A stretch of 64,000 nt of DNA from Chrysoporthe austroafricana (GCA_001051155.2 JYIP02000003.1:5022001-5086000), one strand, 5' to 3'; positions 24,401 through 36,950 are shown, counted from the stretch's first letter. Notes: generated from the sequence alone by a model not told the origin. Numbers and translations are program-made.

Positions 24401-24649
24401 TGCGGATCTCCTCCCTCTTCCCAGGGTCTATTCTTGGCAGCTTGGGGCTCCCGCCTCATTAACCCTCTTGTCCCCGTTCCCCTCATAGCTCTCGCCTGCT
24501 GGTGATCCCACCGTCCGCCCTCATCCACTGTTCTCTCGCATTCGAGCCGTCCAGGGGACGACAAGACGGCTGTTTCTTGTGCGTCCATGACACTGCGACC
24601 CGGCTCCTGAGACACTCGCTCAGCCTGCCTCGAGCCTCTCTCGTCCGAC
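21401..24649. other. 3.2-kb divergent intergenic region
   Basis: This lies between the RPT6 and VNX1-like starts. It is rich in short palindromic GTAC/TACTAT motifs near 23200-23290, a nine-base tandem repeat at 23551, and a strong pyrimidine tract at 24182-24272 just before the VNX1-like gene, typical of fungal core promoters and 5' leaders. No protein gene is supported. Confidence 0.5.
23551..23595. repeat. tandem repeat, 9 bp x 5
   Basis: The unit CTGGCCCTG is repeated five times without mismatch, in the spacer between RPT6 and the VNX1-like gene. Confidence 0.9.
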
Positions 24650-27600
24650 ATGGACCCCTCATATCAGAACTCCCGCGACGAGTCAGCCGCTCCCTCCCAG
24701 CGGTCCTCCGTTGCGCCCTCTCCCACGGACACCAGGAGCGCCAGCGCCTACGCGCCCATCACCGGCCGCGATGATGAGCGGTACTCGGAGAGTTACAACT
24801 CCACAGACACCGTGAGGAGGCGACCTGATCCCGCCACATATGGTACGTACTACCTCCCACGCCGGCGTCTCGCGTGGCCCACTACGCCTCCCAAGGTCCT
24901 CTCTACACATGACTCGAGGGCGCATGCCTGTTCCCGCGTTGCTACATTACACGCCGCCGCGTGCGCAGCTGGCTGACATACCACCCCCCCTTCTCCTTCG
25001 AGCAGGCACGATCAGCCCGTCCACCGGCACGGCTTCTTCCTCGCAGTATCTCGAGCCCACGAGCTCCCACGAGCGCGAACGGCACCACGCGCGCGCGGGC
25101 ACGGCCGGGTCGCAGCACTCGCGGTCCCCTATGATAGGATCTACCAGCGACCGCGGGAGGGTGAGACCGCGCAAGCCCCCCATGACGCGACGGGCCTCCT
25201 CCAACGCCCAGGCGCCGCACAGGGGGGGCATCTTCTCCGCCGATGACGCCCTCGAGGAGGTCGAGGCCGACCAGGAGGTCGAGCGCCAGCACAACTTCTC
25301 CACCCTGCGGAGGCGCGCGAACGCCCCGCCGCCCCTGAGCAGGATACAGTCGAGCCGTGACGCGGCCGACGGTGTCGAGGACGTGTTGCCGAGGACGCCT
25401 GGGATCATGGAGGAGCCGGATGAGGAGACGACCCCAGTCGCCGCAAGAGACGAGGGCGACAGACAGGAGGGAGAGGATGGCCTGGACGAGGAGACCCCCG
25501 TGGAGGAGGAGGAGGACGACGGGGACATCAGCGACGCCGAGAGTTTCACCCTTAAGGACCGACAGCAGGCCATCAACGAGACACATCCCTTCGGCATCAG
25601 GCTGTGGAAGCCTGCTCTGTACAAGAAGGACCGGTCCGTGCAGAAGATTGCTGAGGGCGACATCCACAGCTCGCCCGGCGGCCGGGTGAACAACTGGCTG
25701 CTGCTGTTTAATATCGTGTGGACGATATGTTTCGGCTGGTGGCTGGCCCTGATCGCCTTCTCCGGGGCCGTGGTTTGCTTCATCTTCGCTGCAACGCCTA
25801 GCGGGCGCGAGTACGGCCGTGTGCTGTGGGGGCTGGCCGGCTACATCTTCTACCCCTTTGGCAAGTTCATCCGGCTGGAGCAGCAGGAGGCCTACATCGA
25901 CGAGGACCAGGGCGAGGGCCGGAGCATCAGCGAGTACGAGCAGTGGCAGAGCGGCGACCTTGAGTACGGCCGTTTATTCTTCGGCCCCGACCGCGGCCGC
26001 TCTATCATCGGACGATCACGGAGAAGCATCGACTCGGAGCCTAGCGAGACCGATAGTCTGCTGGGCCGGGGGCGCGGCGACCACGACCACGATAGCGACA
26101 ATGACATGCCCCGCCTCAAGAGGCGCCTGTTTGGCCGCGGTCAGTGGAACATTGGCCGTGTCATCTTCTTTCTGTTCTTCTACCTCCTGATCACCCCCTC
26201 CCTGTTCATCGTCTCGGCGATATGCTGGTTCCTGGTCTTCTGGATCCCGATGGGCAAGGTGACCATGCTCCTGTTCGATCATCTCCGGCGGCACCCCCTG
26301 GCCCTGTCTTTCGAGCACGACATCTCGTACGCGCGCGAGCCGGCAGCACCCCACTCATCGGTCATTGTCTGCACTTATCGGGCTGTGGGACTGAAGTACT
26401 GGAAGTACACCATTGACGGGACCAACATCTTTCTGATCAACCTGATGGCCGTGGTGCTGTTCGTGATCTTCGACTACCTCGTGCTCGAGGGGGTTCTCCA
26501 CATCGAGAGCTTCATCACCTCGTCCGCGTTCTTGTTCGTCGCCGGTCTGCTCTCCATCATTCCCCTAGCCTACTTCATCGGCCAGGCCGTCGCGTCCATT
26601 TCGGCGCAGTCATCCATGGGCTTCGGTGCAGCCATCAACGCGTTCTTCTCTACCATCGTCGAGGTTTTCCTGTATTGCGTGGCTCTCAAGGACGGGAAGG
26701 GCGCGCTCGTCGAAGGAAGCATCGTGGGCTCGATCTTCGCCGGTATCCTGTTTCTTCCTGGCCTGTCCATGTGCTTTGGGGCGATCAAGCGCAAGACTCA
26801 GCGCTTCAACGCCCGCTCTGCAGGTGTCACATCGACGATGCTGCTGTTTGCCGTCATCGGTGCCTTTGGCCCCACCCTCTTCTACCAGATCTACGGCTCT
26901 CACGAGCTGACATGCGTCGATTGCGTCAGCTACGGGCATCCCGCGCATGGCTCAGCCAGCGACTGCCGACGGTGCTACTTCAGTCAGACGCCTGCCCTCG
27001 ACGAGCGGTTCTACATCGAAGCTGTCCGCCCGTACTGCTACATGGCCGCCGTGATGCTGTTCCTGAGCTACGTTATTGGTCTGTGGTTCACCCTGCGCAC
27101 CCACGCTGCTGTGATCTGGAACACCGAGCCGGACGAGAAGAAGCACGAGGAGCAGTTGCGAACAGTAGGCAGCCACTCCGCAACTCGTAACGGCTACCCC
27201 TTCCTGGCCGAGACGACCGGTACGGACATCCGCGAAAGCCACATCTACAAGCGAACTCTGGGCCAGACCCTTAGGCAGGTTGGTCTGCAGCCTAGTGGTT
27301 CTGGTAATGGTACTGTTACCACGCCGCACCTGCCGCCTCCAAAGACCAACAGCATCGGCTCTGCCGTGCACATCCCCGGCTTCTCTGACGCCGAGAATAG
27401 TCAACTCGTGCAGCAGATCGCTGAGATTGCTACGACAGCCGCCGCCGCCGCCGCTAGGGATGCGCGGGGCAGCGTGGCTAAAGGCACCACCCCGAACACG
27501 CCCCACGTACCGCAGGGTCACTCTGGCACAGGGGGTAGCATGAGCGCCTCAAACCGTCCACCGCCGATTCGAACCGCAACCTTCCCGGATCACGAAGACT

Positions 27601-28506
27601 CTGCGGGTGTCCATGCCGATACTGGCGGCCATGGAGGTCATGATGCGCCGAACTGGAGCAGATCCAAGTCTGCGGTCATCCTGATGGGCGCGACTGTGCT
27701 GTACGCAATCATTGCGGAGATCCTGGTTGACACTGTGGATGTGGTGTTGAATGGCATCGCGATCGACGAGAAGTTCCTGGGTATCACGCTGTTTGCGCTG
27801 GTGCCGAACACCACAGAGTTCTTGGTGCGTCCATTCACTCCTTCTTTGACTACCCGCCCTTCCCTTCTGGTATCCTGTGATGAGCATTATGCGTTACTAC
27901 CCAGCTCACTCAGACGCATCTTCGCGGTTGCTGAGAAAGCGTGAATATCTACTCCTGACCTTAACACCATACCCTCAAACCTTCTGCCGTCGGCCATCTC
28001 TCCCTTGACCCCGTCTTGCTGACCGAGCTCTCCAACAGAACGCCATCTCCTTCGCCATGAACGGCAACATTGCCCTCTCCATGGAGATTGGTTCCGCCTA
28101 CGCCCTCCAAGTCTGCCTCCTTCAGATCCCCGCCCTCGTTCTCTTTTCTGCCATCTACCCCATCACGCCGGCCGACCCCTATGAAGCTGCCAAGTACACC
28201 TTTAGCCTCCTCTTCCCGCAGTGGGACATGGTCACGGTCATCCTGTGTGTGTTCCTGCTGAGCTACATGTACGGCGAGGGAAAGAGCAACTACTTCAAGG
28301 GCTCGATCCTATTGCTGAGTTACCTCGTGGTTGTCATCGGGTACTACTTCACCGGGTTCAGCGCCGGCATCGATGCGGGGCACCACGGCGCGAGCAGGTT
28401 TGATACGTGGAGCGCCGATGATGGCGCGTGGGTGAGCTGGCAGGCGACCGACAAGGATACCTTCAAGACTATCGGGAGGGGAACGAGCGGAGCGGCGTAT
28501 TACTGA
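24650..28506 (+). CDS. VNX1: vacuolar monovalent cation/H+ exchanger of the CAX superfamily (VNX1-like)
   Basis: Exons 24650-24842, 25006-27824 and 28039-28506 give 1159 residues, longer than yeast Vnx1 (about 908). The first ~285 residues are polar and acidic. About 13 membrane segments follow, interrupted by a cytosolic stretch around residues 735-900. The two CAX alpha-repeats are visible: AAINAFFSTIVEVFLYCVAL (near residue 600), and ALVPNTTEFL continuing across the last intron into NAISFAMNGNIALSMEIGSA (near 995-1025). These carry the acidic and Asn residues that bind cations. The family swaps Na+ or K+ (rarely Ca2+) for protons at the vacuolar or endomembrane. The last intron splits the second repeat, so omitting it would truncate the pore. 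Substrate preference is inferred from similarity. Confidence 0.9.
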
Positions 28507-30039
28507 TGGTTACGATCGGCCAAAAAAGGGGCGTTTGGGGGGTTCAGGGAGAATGATTTTCTCGTGGCGGCTGCCATTTGGTCTTGGTTTTCTTTGTTTG
28601 TGTCTGGGAGACAAGGGGTCTCTGACGTCCAACCGTAATATTTGTCTTCTTCTGTACCTGCATGCATGCATCGGGACCTTGTTTGTCTGAGACGAAAATC
28701 AGCTAGCTCCCTTGCCTCTGTTCTGGTCTGCCTTTGCGTGTGAGTTTTTTGTTTTGTTTTTGTTTGATAGCGCATGGATATCCATTTCATTCTCTTGCCC
28801 TGGCATTTCGCAACCCCTGAAAGCGTGCGTATGGTGTATATGTATGTTTGGCAGAGCAGCGGTGCTGGCATAAGCTTTTTGGACCTGCGGTGGGTGGGTC
28901 CATCGACGGGCTGCGATGTAAAGGAAGGGGAAATTACCAGTTGCGTAATCTGCTCTATGTAATTCGAGTCATCTTTCACTTCATCGAGCCCCTCTGAACC
29001 TCTCGAAAAGCTAGGCATCATCGACAGTTGCGGAACTACCTCATCCCTGCTGTTGTTTCGAGGTCCTCATGCGCCCTCTTGATATCCCAGGAGCCCACGA
29101 CCAGACTTTTGAGTCGAGAGTCAAGATGTCAAGATGAGGGAAGAGGCCATGAGCTAAGGTTTCCATCTACTAGTGATGAGCACAACTCCGGCTGCCCCCA
29201 TCGAGCATCTCTCTGATCACTATCCAGGTGGGCTCATGCAGGAGTAGGCCGTGGGGTGACGGAGTCTGTGGATGGGAAGTGCAGCACGGCAGCGACTGGC
29301 CTTAGGGGTGGTAGAGTAGGGCGTGGGTTTGAGAGGCTCAAGGGGAAAAAAGAAAAGCAGGAAAAGGAAGAAAGCCCATTGACGCATGGGGCCTGATGAG
29401 GGAGTTATCCCACCCTAGATGTTTCCTTCGCGGGTGGCCCACCTGCGGACGCCGTCCCAGGGAAGAATCGGCCTGCCCCCGTGTGTCGACTCGGCTTCCT
29501 CTTACAACGATTGGCATGTAAGACGTTCGTCTTTCTCAAGGACGGATGAAGACCTACGGAACGAACACACACCAACCCCCGGTCGAGCCGACATGCCCGT
29601 GACCGATTACCATGTAAGCAATTTGACCCACTCACTCCGGATATGAACCAAAATGTACCATTGAGTACTGTATAAGGATACTCCAACCAGGACCCAAGCA
29701 CACTCCGCCTCTAACGCCATGGCCCAATCCCGCGCCAGCAACGCTGTCTGTGATCTTCTGTGCGTCATGCCCATCGCCTAAAAGAGAACCCGACTGACTC
29801 CGTTCACCCGCCGTAATGCTTATTGGATACAACGATAGCAATGATGGCTGTTATGCAATTAATGCTTCCCATGCTCCTTCAACCGTGGCCAGGCTAGAAA
29901 CGGACAACATTCGGTCCTTGTAATGAGTCTCGTAGCTCCCCTGTGCGAGCCACATGCATATTCGCAAAATGCCCATCAGTCCTATCGTACATAAGCACCA
30001 TGCATGACTTAGTCTCTCAGCGCTACTATTTTCAGTGGC
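28507..30039. other. 1.5-kb intergenic region, convergent 3' ends
   Basis: No supported gene. It presumably includes both 3' UTRs. Short frames show no domains. Confidence 0.55.
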
Positions 30040-33000
30040 CTATTTCGACAAGTCGCCGATGTGAGCAACAGTTCCGCTCCTCCCACGTGCTCTCATCGCA
30101 GCAGTCCCACCAGCCCCCGTGCCTGGGGGCCCAACTGCACTGCCAGCCGGGCCGCCGCGCTCCTGCAGACGCCAAACCCACTCAATAACAGTCTCGTAGC
30201 AAAGAACAAACTGCCGAAGTGTCTGTACCATGGACAGTCGCTGGCCTCTGAAATCGTGAACGGTCTCGCAAATGAGGTCCACAGCATCATCATCGATCCA
30301 GGATGTGTCGAGATTCGGCCCGTCGTCGTCATCCGATGTTGCTGAAGAAGGCGAGGGAGACTCGGATATGGACATTGAGGGCGCGATGACGGGGAAGGCT
30401 GGCGACTGGGGCGACTTGGTTCCTGGGCTGATGGCGTCGTCAAGTGGGCTGTTGCGCGACATCTTCCGACCCCGGGGTTGGAAGGAGGCGTCGAATGAGA
30501 GGCCGGCCATGGCAACATCACCATCGGGGTCGCCTCTAGATTGAGCCTGAAGCTTGTGCCCTCGAAGTTTCCTCTCGATGTTGTCGTTCGCCCTCCTGAT
30601 ATTGCGTATCCTTTGTCGCTTGAGCATGTCGATGACGCTATCCACGGTGCAGAAGGTGCCCGTTCGACCGCATCCAGCCGAGCAGTGGACGAGCATCGGG
30701 TGCATAGCATGGTCGGGTTCCGGTTCTTCCCACCATGCAAGGGGCAAGTTACTGGAGGCCCGACTTCGGCTCCGTTTCTTGGGGCTCGGTGCCAGTCTCT
30801 CCTTGGGCAAATTCTCCGACAAGGAGCCGTGTCTTGAGACGACTGCGCTAGGACCATCGAGGGGCAAATTTACCCGCTGCATCATGTTGGCGAGTTCAAC
30901 GAGGGCGAGCAGGTGACTAGGCTGTGCTGGGGTGCCGAAGTCTGGCCAGGAAGGGTAGTGAAGTTGAGTGACCTCGCGTATAGGTGCAAAAGGGTGTGCC
31001 GCGTGCGACAGCGCAAACTTGCGGATGACCACGAAAGGCGTGTCGGCGCTGCTTCCACCGTTGGATTTGGTCTTGGGCTGTGTCTGACCCTGCGGGTTCG
31101 TTTCCAACGTTGTCGTGGTGTTGGCACGTCTTCGGCCCGAGTCCGCGGCGGCCATCGCAGCGCCAAAACCAAAGGCATCCTCTTGCTGTACCCCAGCAGT
31201 CGAGGAGGCAATATCGTCGGAATCCGCACTAGAGTGCGGGCCTTGCTTGTCAATGTCGAGCGAGACTTTTTTCTCAGACAGGGCTCGCAGCTTTAGGGGA
31301 CCAAATTCCCTGTCTTTCCAGTAGGCGTGACATTTCAGCTGGCCACCCTCGGATTCTGCCGTCAACATAACAATGACGCGCACGTTTTGATCCCATATGA
31401 CAGACCAGAAGTCCTGCGTGCGTGTTAGCAACTGAATCCGGATCGTATGAGAGCAGCTACAGAAGCTTACCTCAAAAGTTGCCGGCAGCGGACCCTGGCT
31501 GGCAATATATTTCTTGTGACTTCTGGATGCCTTGATATGGCTGGCATTTACGTAGTCGCACGCACCCTCAGGCTTGCCCTCTAGTCTGACCCTGGCATGG
31601 TCAAACGGGAGAATGTCCTTATAACGATTCTTGACCCCCTTCTCGATACCGCTGAGTTGCACTTTCGGGGCGGTCTCCTTGACGTTCTTGGAGACCGATG
31701 CAGGGTTGATGTAGGAATATGCGATTTTCATCCTGGACTGCTCGTCCTGTTCGATGCTGAGGAACTTGTCGCTGACCTTCTTGCCATGGTCCGCCGCATT
31801 GGCGGCTTCCTGCAGCCACCGCGGTAGGGCCTCCATGTCGGCGCCTCGGGGCACATTTATGTCCATCTGTCCCACGCCGTCGACAAGATCTTGATTTTGC
31901 CGTATATTTGCGAAGAAGGCATTCGAAGTGGTACCCGCGGTCGGAAGCATGACCCCACCCACAACTGGGGCGACGCTCGGGGCAGCTCCGGGCAGTGACA
32001 GCGTTGGCCGACCCGACTTCTGCTCTGCGGCGTTGCCGTGATCAATCAAGTCGGGGTAAGCTGCTGCAAAGGCCTTGAACCCACCCCGGAGGATATGGCA
32101 GACACCCTTATAGCCCTCACTGGTGAACTTCTTGATGGTGTTCATGGCAGAAATAGCATCGCGTTTCTCAGAGGAAAACGCATCATACACCACAATATGT
32201 TTGATATCCGGCCACCGCCCGAACGTTTCCTTGTCGGCAGCACCTTGAAATGTCTGCTCTAGCTTCTGTAAGTTGAAGGTAGCACGCTTGAGCAGCGTGG
32301 TGGGTATGCATAGGTTGAGAGCGCCCTTGATACGGGCCTCTCCATACTGCGGAGATACGCGGAGGTCCAGAAGGAGAACTTCAGTCTTGGACTGGGCGTC
32401 TAACATCGCCTTGAGTTCGGTGGGTGGGATCATTCCGGCAGGAGATTGGTCTAGCGTCACTGGTAGCGTGTTAGAGCGGCCCTGGAGGGATCGGTGCGGA
32501 TCTGGCGACGGTGGGTCAGCCTTAGGATGCATCATGGACAGCCGCGGGTGGCGGTCGTCGACTTTGGACAGGCTCAATCGTTGCTCGAAGGGCGACTCGA
32601 CCTGCGCAGGGGACTCATGCCGCGGTATGTTCAGGAAGCTGGGCGGGTCGAGGCTTGCCTCGGAGCTCCGTTTCGAATCCGAGGACGCGTAGGCCGAGTC
32701 GCGCATGCTATTCGCATCGGCGTCAACGTCCATCTTCTCGGAGTGATGGCCCAGAGCCTTGACCATCTCCACGGGGTGATTGCTGGGCCGGGTGAGCGGC
32801 ACATGACTGGTGGTGTCGCTGCCGTGAGTGTGCCATCGCGACGGGCGCGGCCTCTCGACTGCGGGACCCGGCGCCGAAGGAGGTGGTGTGCCGAGGCCGA
32901 AGTGTGAGGAGCCCAGGCTGAAGCCCGACTTGCCCCTGTTGGCGTCTGCTTGCCGCCGGAAGGCCTCGAACTCGGGGTTGGCATCGAGGGGTAGCTGCTG

Positions 33001-33486
33001 GGGCAGCACGGTGCCGAAGCTCCTGACGGACGACGAGGCCGGGCTCCAGTTATCCCTCGGAATAGCGCCGGTCTCATTGGCGTCAATGCTGGTCTCGACC
33101 TTGAGGCCGAAATAATTGGGGGAGGGGGTCCTGGCGGCGTCCTGGGGCGTGACTTGGCTGATAGGAGTCGTTGAGAGGAGGTGTCTAGGAGCGGCGGAAG
33201 AAGGGGACGATAGCCTCGGTGGAAAGGCCTGGCCGACGGCCAGCGGGCCCCGGGGTGATGCCATCGGCGAGGGGGATTTTGCCGAGGCCTTGGAGGCGGC
33301 ACTCGTAGATTGAGAGCGAGCGTGAGAGACGGCGGAGGAGTACGTGTGGGAAAAGGACTTGGGGGCCGGAGAGGGTTGAGGTCTTGCGGTCTTCATGTTG
33401 TAGTAAACGGTGCTGCTGCCGCCGCCGCTGCTGCCGCCGCCGCCACCGCCGCGTTCACTACTACTTCTTGCTTCGGGGGGTGCCAT
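30040..33486 (-). CDS. rhodanese plus protein-tyrosine phosphatase (MAPK phosphatase type, Ptp2/Pyp-like)
   Basis: Exon 1 is 31471-33486 and exon 2 is 30040-31413, giving 1129 residues. The 57-bp intron (31414-31470, GTAAGC...GCAG) is in frame and stop-free, so retention would add 19 residues; splicing restores the ATFE-DFWSVIWDQN junction expected inside the PTP fold. Residues 1-345 are Ser/Pro-rich and probably disordered. A rhodanese domain (about 350-470) follows; such domains often dock MAP kinases. The PTP domain spans about 560-1100, with WPD loop Asp830 (SWPDFG) and catalytic Cys916 in VHCSAGCGRTG. Two long polar inserts interrupt it, as in fungal Pyp1/Ptp relatives. Yeast Ptp2/Ptp3 and Pyp1/2 dephosphorylate Hog1/Sty1-type kinases, so a role in stress signalling is likely. 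Confidence 0.9.
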   Translation of the reverse strand: MAPPEARSSSERGGGGGGSSGGGSSTVYYNMKTARPQPSPAPKSFSHTYSSAVSHARSQSTSAASKASAKSPSPMASPRGPLAVGQAFPPRLSSPSSAAPRHLLSTTPISQVTPQDAARTPSPNYFGLKVETSIDANETGAIPRDNWSPASSSVRSFGTVLPQQLPLDANPEFEAFRRQADANRGKSGFSLGSSHFGLGTPPPSAPGPAVERPRPSRWHTHGSDTTSHVPLTRPSNHPVEMVKALGHHSEKMDVDADANSMRDSAYASSDSKRSSEASLDPPSFLNIPRHESPAQVESPFEQRLSLSKVDDRHPRLSMMHPKADPPSPDPHRSLQGRSNTLPVTLDQSPAGMIPPTELKAMLDAQSKTEVLLLDLRVSPQYGEARIKGALNLCIPTTLLKRATFNLQKLEQTFQGAADKETFGRWPDIKHIVVYDAFSSEKRDAISAMNTIKKFTSEGYKGVCHILRGGFKAFAAAYPDLIDHGNAAEQKSGRPTLSLPGAAPSVAPVVGGVMLPTAGTTSNAFFANIRQNQDLVDGVGQMDINVPRGADMEALPRWLQEAANAADHGKKVSDKFLSIEQDEQSRMKIAYSYINPASVSKNVKETAPKVQLSGIEKGVKNRYKDILPFDHARVRLEGKPEGACDYVNASHIKASRSHKKYIASQGPLPATFEVSFCSCSHTIRIQLLTRTQDFWSVIWDQNVRVIVMLTAESEGGQLKCHAYWKDREFGPLKLRALSEKKVSLDIDKQGPHSSADSDDIASSTAGVQQEDAFGFGAAMAAADSGRRRANTTTTLETNPQGQTQPKTKSNGGSSADTPFVVIRKFALSHAAHPFAPIREVTQLHYPSWPDFGTPAQPSHLLALVELANMMQRVNLPLDGPSAVVSRHGSLSENLPKERLAPSPKKRSRSRASSNLPLAWWEEPEPDHAMHPMLVHCSAGCGRTGTFCTVDSVIDMLKRQRIRNIRRANDNIERKLRGHKLQAQSRGDPDGDVAMAGLSFDASFQPRGRKMSRNSPLDDAISPGTKSPQSPAFPVIAPSMSISESPSPSSATSDDDDGPNLDTSWIDDDAVDLICETVHDFRGQRLSMVQTLRQFVLCYETVIEWVWRLQERGGPAGSAVGPPGTGAGGTAAMRARGRSGTVAHIGDLSK

Positions 33487-34118
33487 CGTGCTGGCTGCTG
33501 TGGTCGGTGCCCACGTGCGCCTATACGCATGTGGAGAAAGGCGGGCTCGGTCGGGTCGATTACTTCCTTCCGCCCTGCTGGGAGCTCAAGGCCGTCGTGC
33601 CTCCTGTCGACCTCATAAGGACACCATTTCGCAGGCTCTTCGCATATATTTCAATAGGACAGGTCGGGCTGGTGTGGCAGAAACCAAGGCGCCGGCGATG
33701 GATACTGGTCTTCCCTGCGGCGTTCAAGGAGCGCGAGCCCCAGGACTCTTCGAGGGTCGCGGGAGCGCGAGGCTGGCGAATCGCGGTACTGGCTGTTTCT
33801 CTCGTGCGCAGTCGTCGAGGAACTTGGCCGTGGCGTTGCGAAGTGCCAGGAATGGTGCAAGAGGGCGGCAGTGGGGGGGTTGGATTAGATTCCAGGTGGT
33901 CGAGGAGCAGGAATGGGAATTGAAGTCGAGATGGGAATCTCTGGGTCAGGTCAAAGTCGGGGGGGGCCACCAAGGGGTGGGTGTGGTCATCCGTCCTGGC
34001 CCCAGACCCCGGTCGAGTCCCTGTGGGGAAGATCCAACAAGTCGCGGCGCGTTGATGTCAGCAAGCAGAGTCCCTGCTAGGTAGTCAGGGGGGCTGCGTC
34101 TAGCCACCACCGCGGTAC

Positions 34119-34144
34119 TACTATGGCATGCTACTGCCATAGTA
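34119..34144. repeat. perfect 10-bp inverted repeat with 6-nt loop
   Basis: TACTATGGCA at 34119-34128 is followed after TGCTAC by its exact reverse complement at 34135-34144. Similar TACTATGG/GGTAC words follow directly to about 34162. Confidence 0.85.
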
Positions 34145-36306
34145 TACTACTATGGTACGGTACGAGAGCATCCCTACTTATAGCCAGGCACGCCAGCCTG
34201 TCCCGGTGGGCCAAGGTCGTGTGGGTATCGTCGTGCCGCCTTGCCACGCGCCCCACCAGGCGAAAGAGTCAGTTGCCCGGGACGAAGGACGGACACGTGA
34301 GATGGCTCCTGAAGAGAAGAGCCTGCTGGCCAGAGTACTCTCTTAAGAAGTTGTCCTCCTTGGTTGGCAGGATGGGAAATGTTCAGGGTCCAATCTCACC
34401 GGTCGGCTAGTGCTCCAGGAGGACTAGCACTATAGGATAACACCCGGAGTAACCCCGTCCAATCCGTCTTGACCTTCTGCATTAGGCATGGGATTGGATC
34501 ATCAGCGAGGGCTCTGGGAAGAGGGGTCCTCCCCCTGGCGGCGACCATCAGTCTTATCCGCGAATCTGCAGCGGGGTGGTGTGCAGAATGCAGTGTGCAG
34601 CGCGCAGCATGTGCTCGGCAGAAGCAGAGCTCGCAGACATAGACCCTGCGGCACCAAAAGCAAATCGATCGACCATTCACGTTAATATGGACGTATATCG
34701 AGGCGGCCGAGAATGCCCTTGTCTCTCGTCTCTGCTAGTAGTCTGTACTCGAAGCCGCTCGGTCCCGGCCAGCATCAATCGCCATGCTACCTCCAACACA
34801 GCAGCAATAACAACAACACGGTCGGCAGCAGGCCGGAGGACATTATTACCTGCCGCTGCTACTGGCACCCCACAGCACCGTACTTACTCAGTAGTAGAGC
34901 GTCGCCATGACAAGAGCGGGACGGTGCATGTGGTACTGTGCCAAGACGGGGATGCTGCAGTGATGATGCAGCCTTACTAGACAGGTAATGATCCACTGCG
35001 CCTGGAAATGGCGACATACGGGGAGTGATCAGATGTGACACTTGGCGGTGGTCCCATACCTACGATTAGTACGGACTGTAGTCTGTACAGCGCCTGCCAG
35101 CAAGCCCACAGGTTTACAGTCCGGCCTGCGCAGTCTACGATGTATGTGTTCCCCACGAGCTGCCCTCTTCCGCTCCTATGGATCTCGCTCTTTTCATCGT
35201 GGCGGTTGGCCGTTAAGACACCTGTGGCCACCTGGGACTCTCACCGCTGTCGTCACCACTGTCATCATGGGCTGTTGTTCGACTTACGGCCCAGCACTAA
35301 TAGCAGATTCTCGTACAGACTTTTCGGCCTTCTGTGGTCATGCTGACCAGAGCTAAAAAGGTTACCAGCCCCATGTCTTTTTTTTTTTTTTTTTAATCCC
35401 CTCTCCTGATCATCCTATCGATAGCCTCGAGTTGCTAGGCGCGGATACCTGGACTCCATGCAAGGGGCAGTGGTCTGGGGACAATGGCTCGGTGCCGACC
35501 CGCGCGGGACCTGATGGGTACCTGTCACGAGAAGTCGTAGAACAAGGGTCCTTGATTAAGTGCAGGTGGCGTCTCCTCGCACCTATGACGACATGGCCAG
35601 GGATCAGCCTCAAAACTGATTAGTGTGACAGCCTTGTCGTCGTCTCATCCAATCAATTGCAGGAAGATCGCTTGGACCCCTATTCCCCAGGGTCCACCTG
35701 CCTCGCTGGACCTTAGGGAGGTACTTGAGTACTTGTCGTCGCTAGGGTGAAAGGCGCCCGTACCTGGGTAGCAACCTCTTGCCTGGACCCGCCCCTCCAC
35801 CACCTGGCCAGCCAGACACTCCACCATCGTCATCGATGGAGCCCATCCGCAAGTCTAGAACCTTCACCATCTCGAGGGCCAAGGCCTGGTCTCCGTCGAT
35901 CAAAAAGCGTCGCCCTCCCTAAGTTTTTGACCAGCAGGAAAAGTGTCGCACACCCGACCCGCGCAGGTATCGGTTCAGGTTGAACAATGTGGCGTGTGGA
36001 AACCGACTGCGCAGCCACGGGCGGACCTGGTGGGAAGAAGTCAGACGGGCTGCAGGTTCCCTGAGGAATAGGGGATCTGCAGCGAAGAGGTTGCTGGAGC
36101 AGGCTCTCCTCTCGTCCGCCACCTTGAGAATATTTTCCTTCTTGATGGCTTCTGCTGTTTCTTCTCACCAAGTCTTCCGAGCTCTGACAGCGCGGCAGAT
36201 GTCGGGCCTAGCTCTGAGTGCTATCCGCATTAGCATCCTCCGGCTTCTTGAGAGATTCGAGCACGTCTTGACGTGTTGGACACGTCTGTACGGGCCACAT
36301 GGGGGC

Positions 36307-36497
36307 AAAAAAAAAAAAAAAAAAAAAAAAAGGGGGAGCTCCCCCAAACAAGGGAGAGGGAGGGGCCGCGGGGCGGGTCCGCGATGTCGGGGGGGCCCGC
36401 CCCGCCCCCCCCATTGCTTGTTTTGGGGCATGACTTTTTCTTTTTTTTGGTTGTGGTGGTCCTCCTTTTTTTTTTTTTTTTTTTTTTTTTTTGCCCN

Positions 36498-36526
<29 letters not shown>
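36307..36526. other. assembly gap (N at 36497) flanked by homopolymers
   Basis: A 25-base A run (36307-36331), G- and C-runs, a 27-base T run (36466-36492), one N and a 29-base A run (36498-36526) follow each other. This pattern suggests a contig join or poor-quality read ends. The single N probably stands for a gap of unknown size. Confidence 0.85.
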
Positions 36527-36528
<2 letters not shown>

Positions 36529-36922
36529 AGAAGATCACCAAAACCAGAGAGATGGCGAGTCCGTCGTCCTCATACAAGTATTGAGGACGACCACAGGGGC
36601 TCCAGTATGTGGGGCCTGTTGACGCGCTCACAGCCCTGCTACCCACCCAGTATGAGGACCCTCTTCCAACTTTACCAGCCCAGCGGCATGGAGCTTGTCC
36701 TGTTCCTGGGTACGGGGGTCCTCCACCGCGCTCACGTGGCTGTCCCCTTCATTGTTCCGGAATTCCAAGGTTCAAGATCTCAACATCCAGACTCTGCATC
36801 TCATCCTTTGTCGCCATCGCATGGCTCTGTCTTTGTGTTCAGCTTCTAGAAACTCGATCTGGTCCTAGACTCGGATTTTCCATGACACCACGCCTCGGGA
36901 CACACGAAGTTTCATCCACATG

Positions 36923-36950
36923 CACACACACACATACACACACACACACA
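36923..36950. repeat. CA dinucleotide microsatellite
   Basis: About 14 CA units with one TA interruption. Confidence 0.85.
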
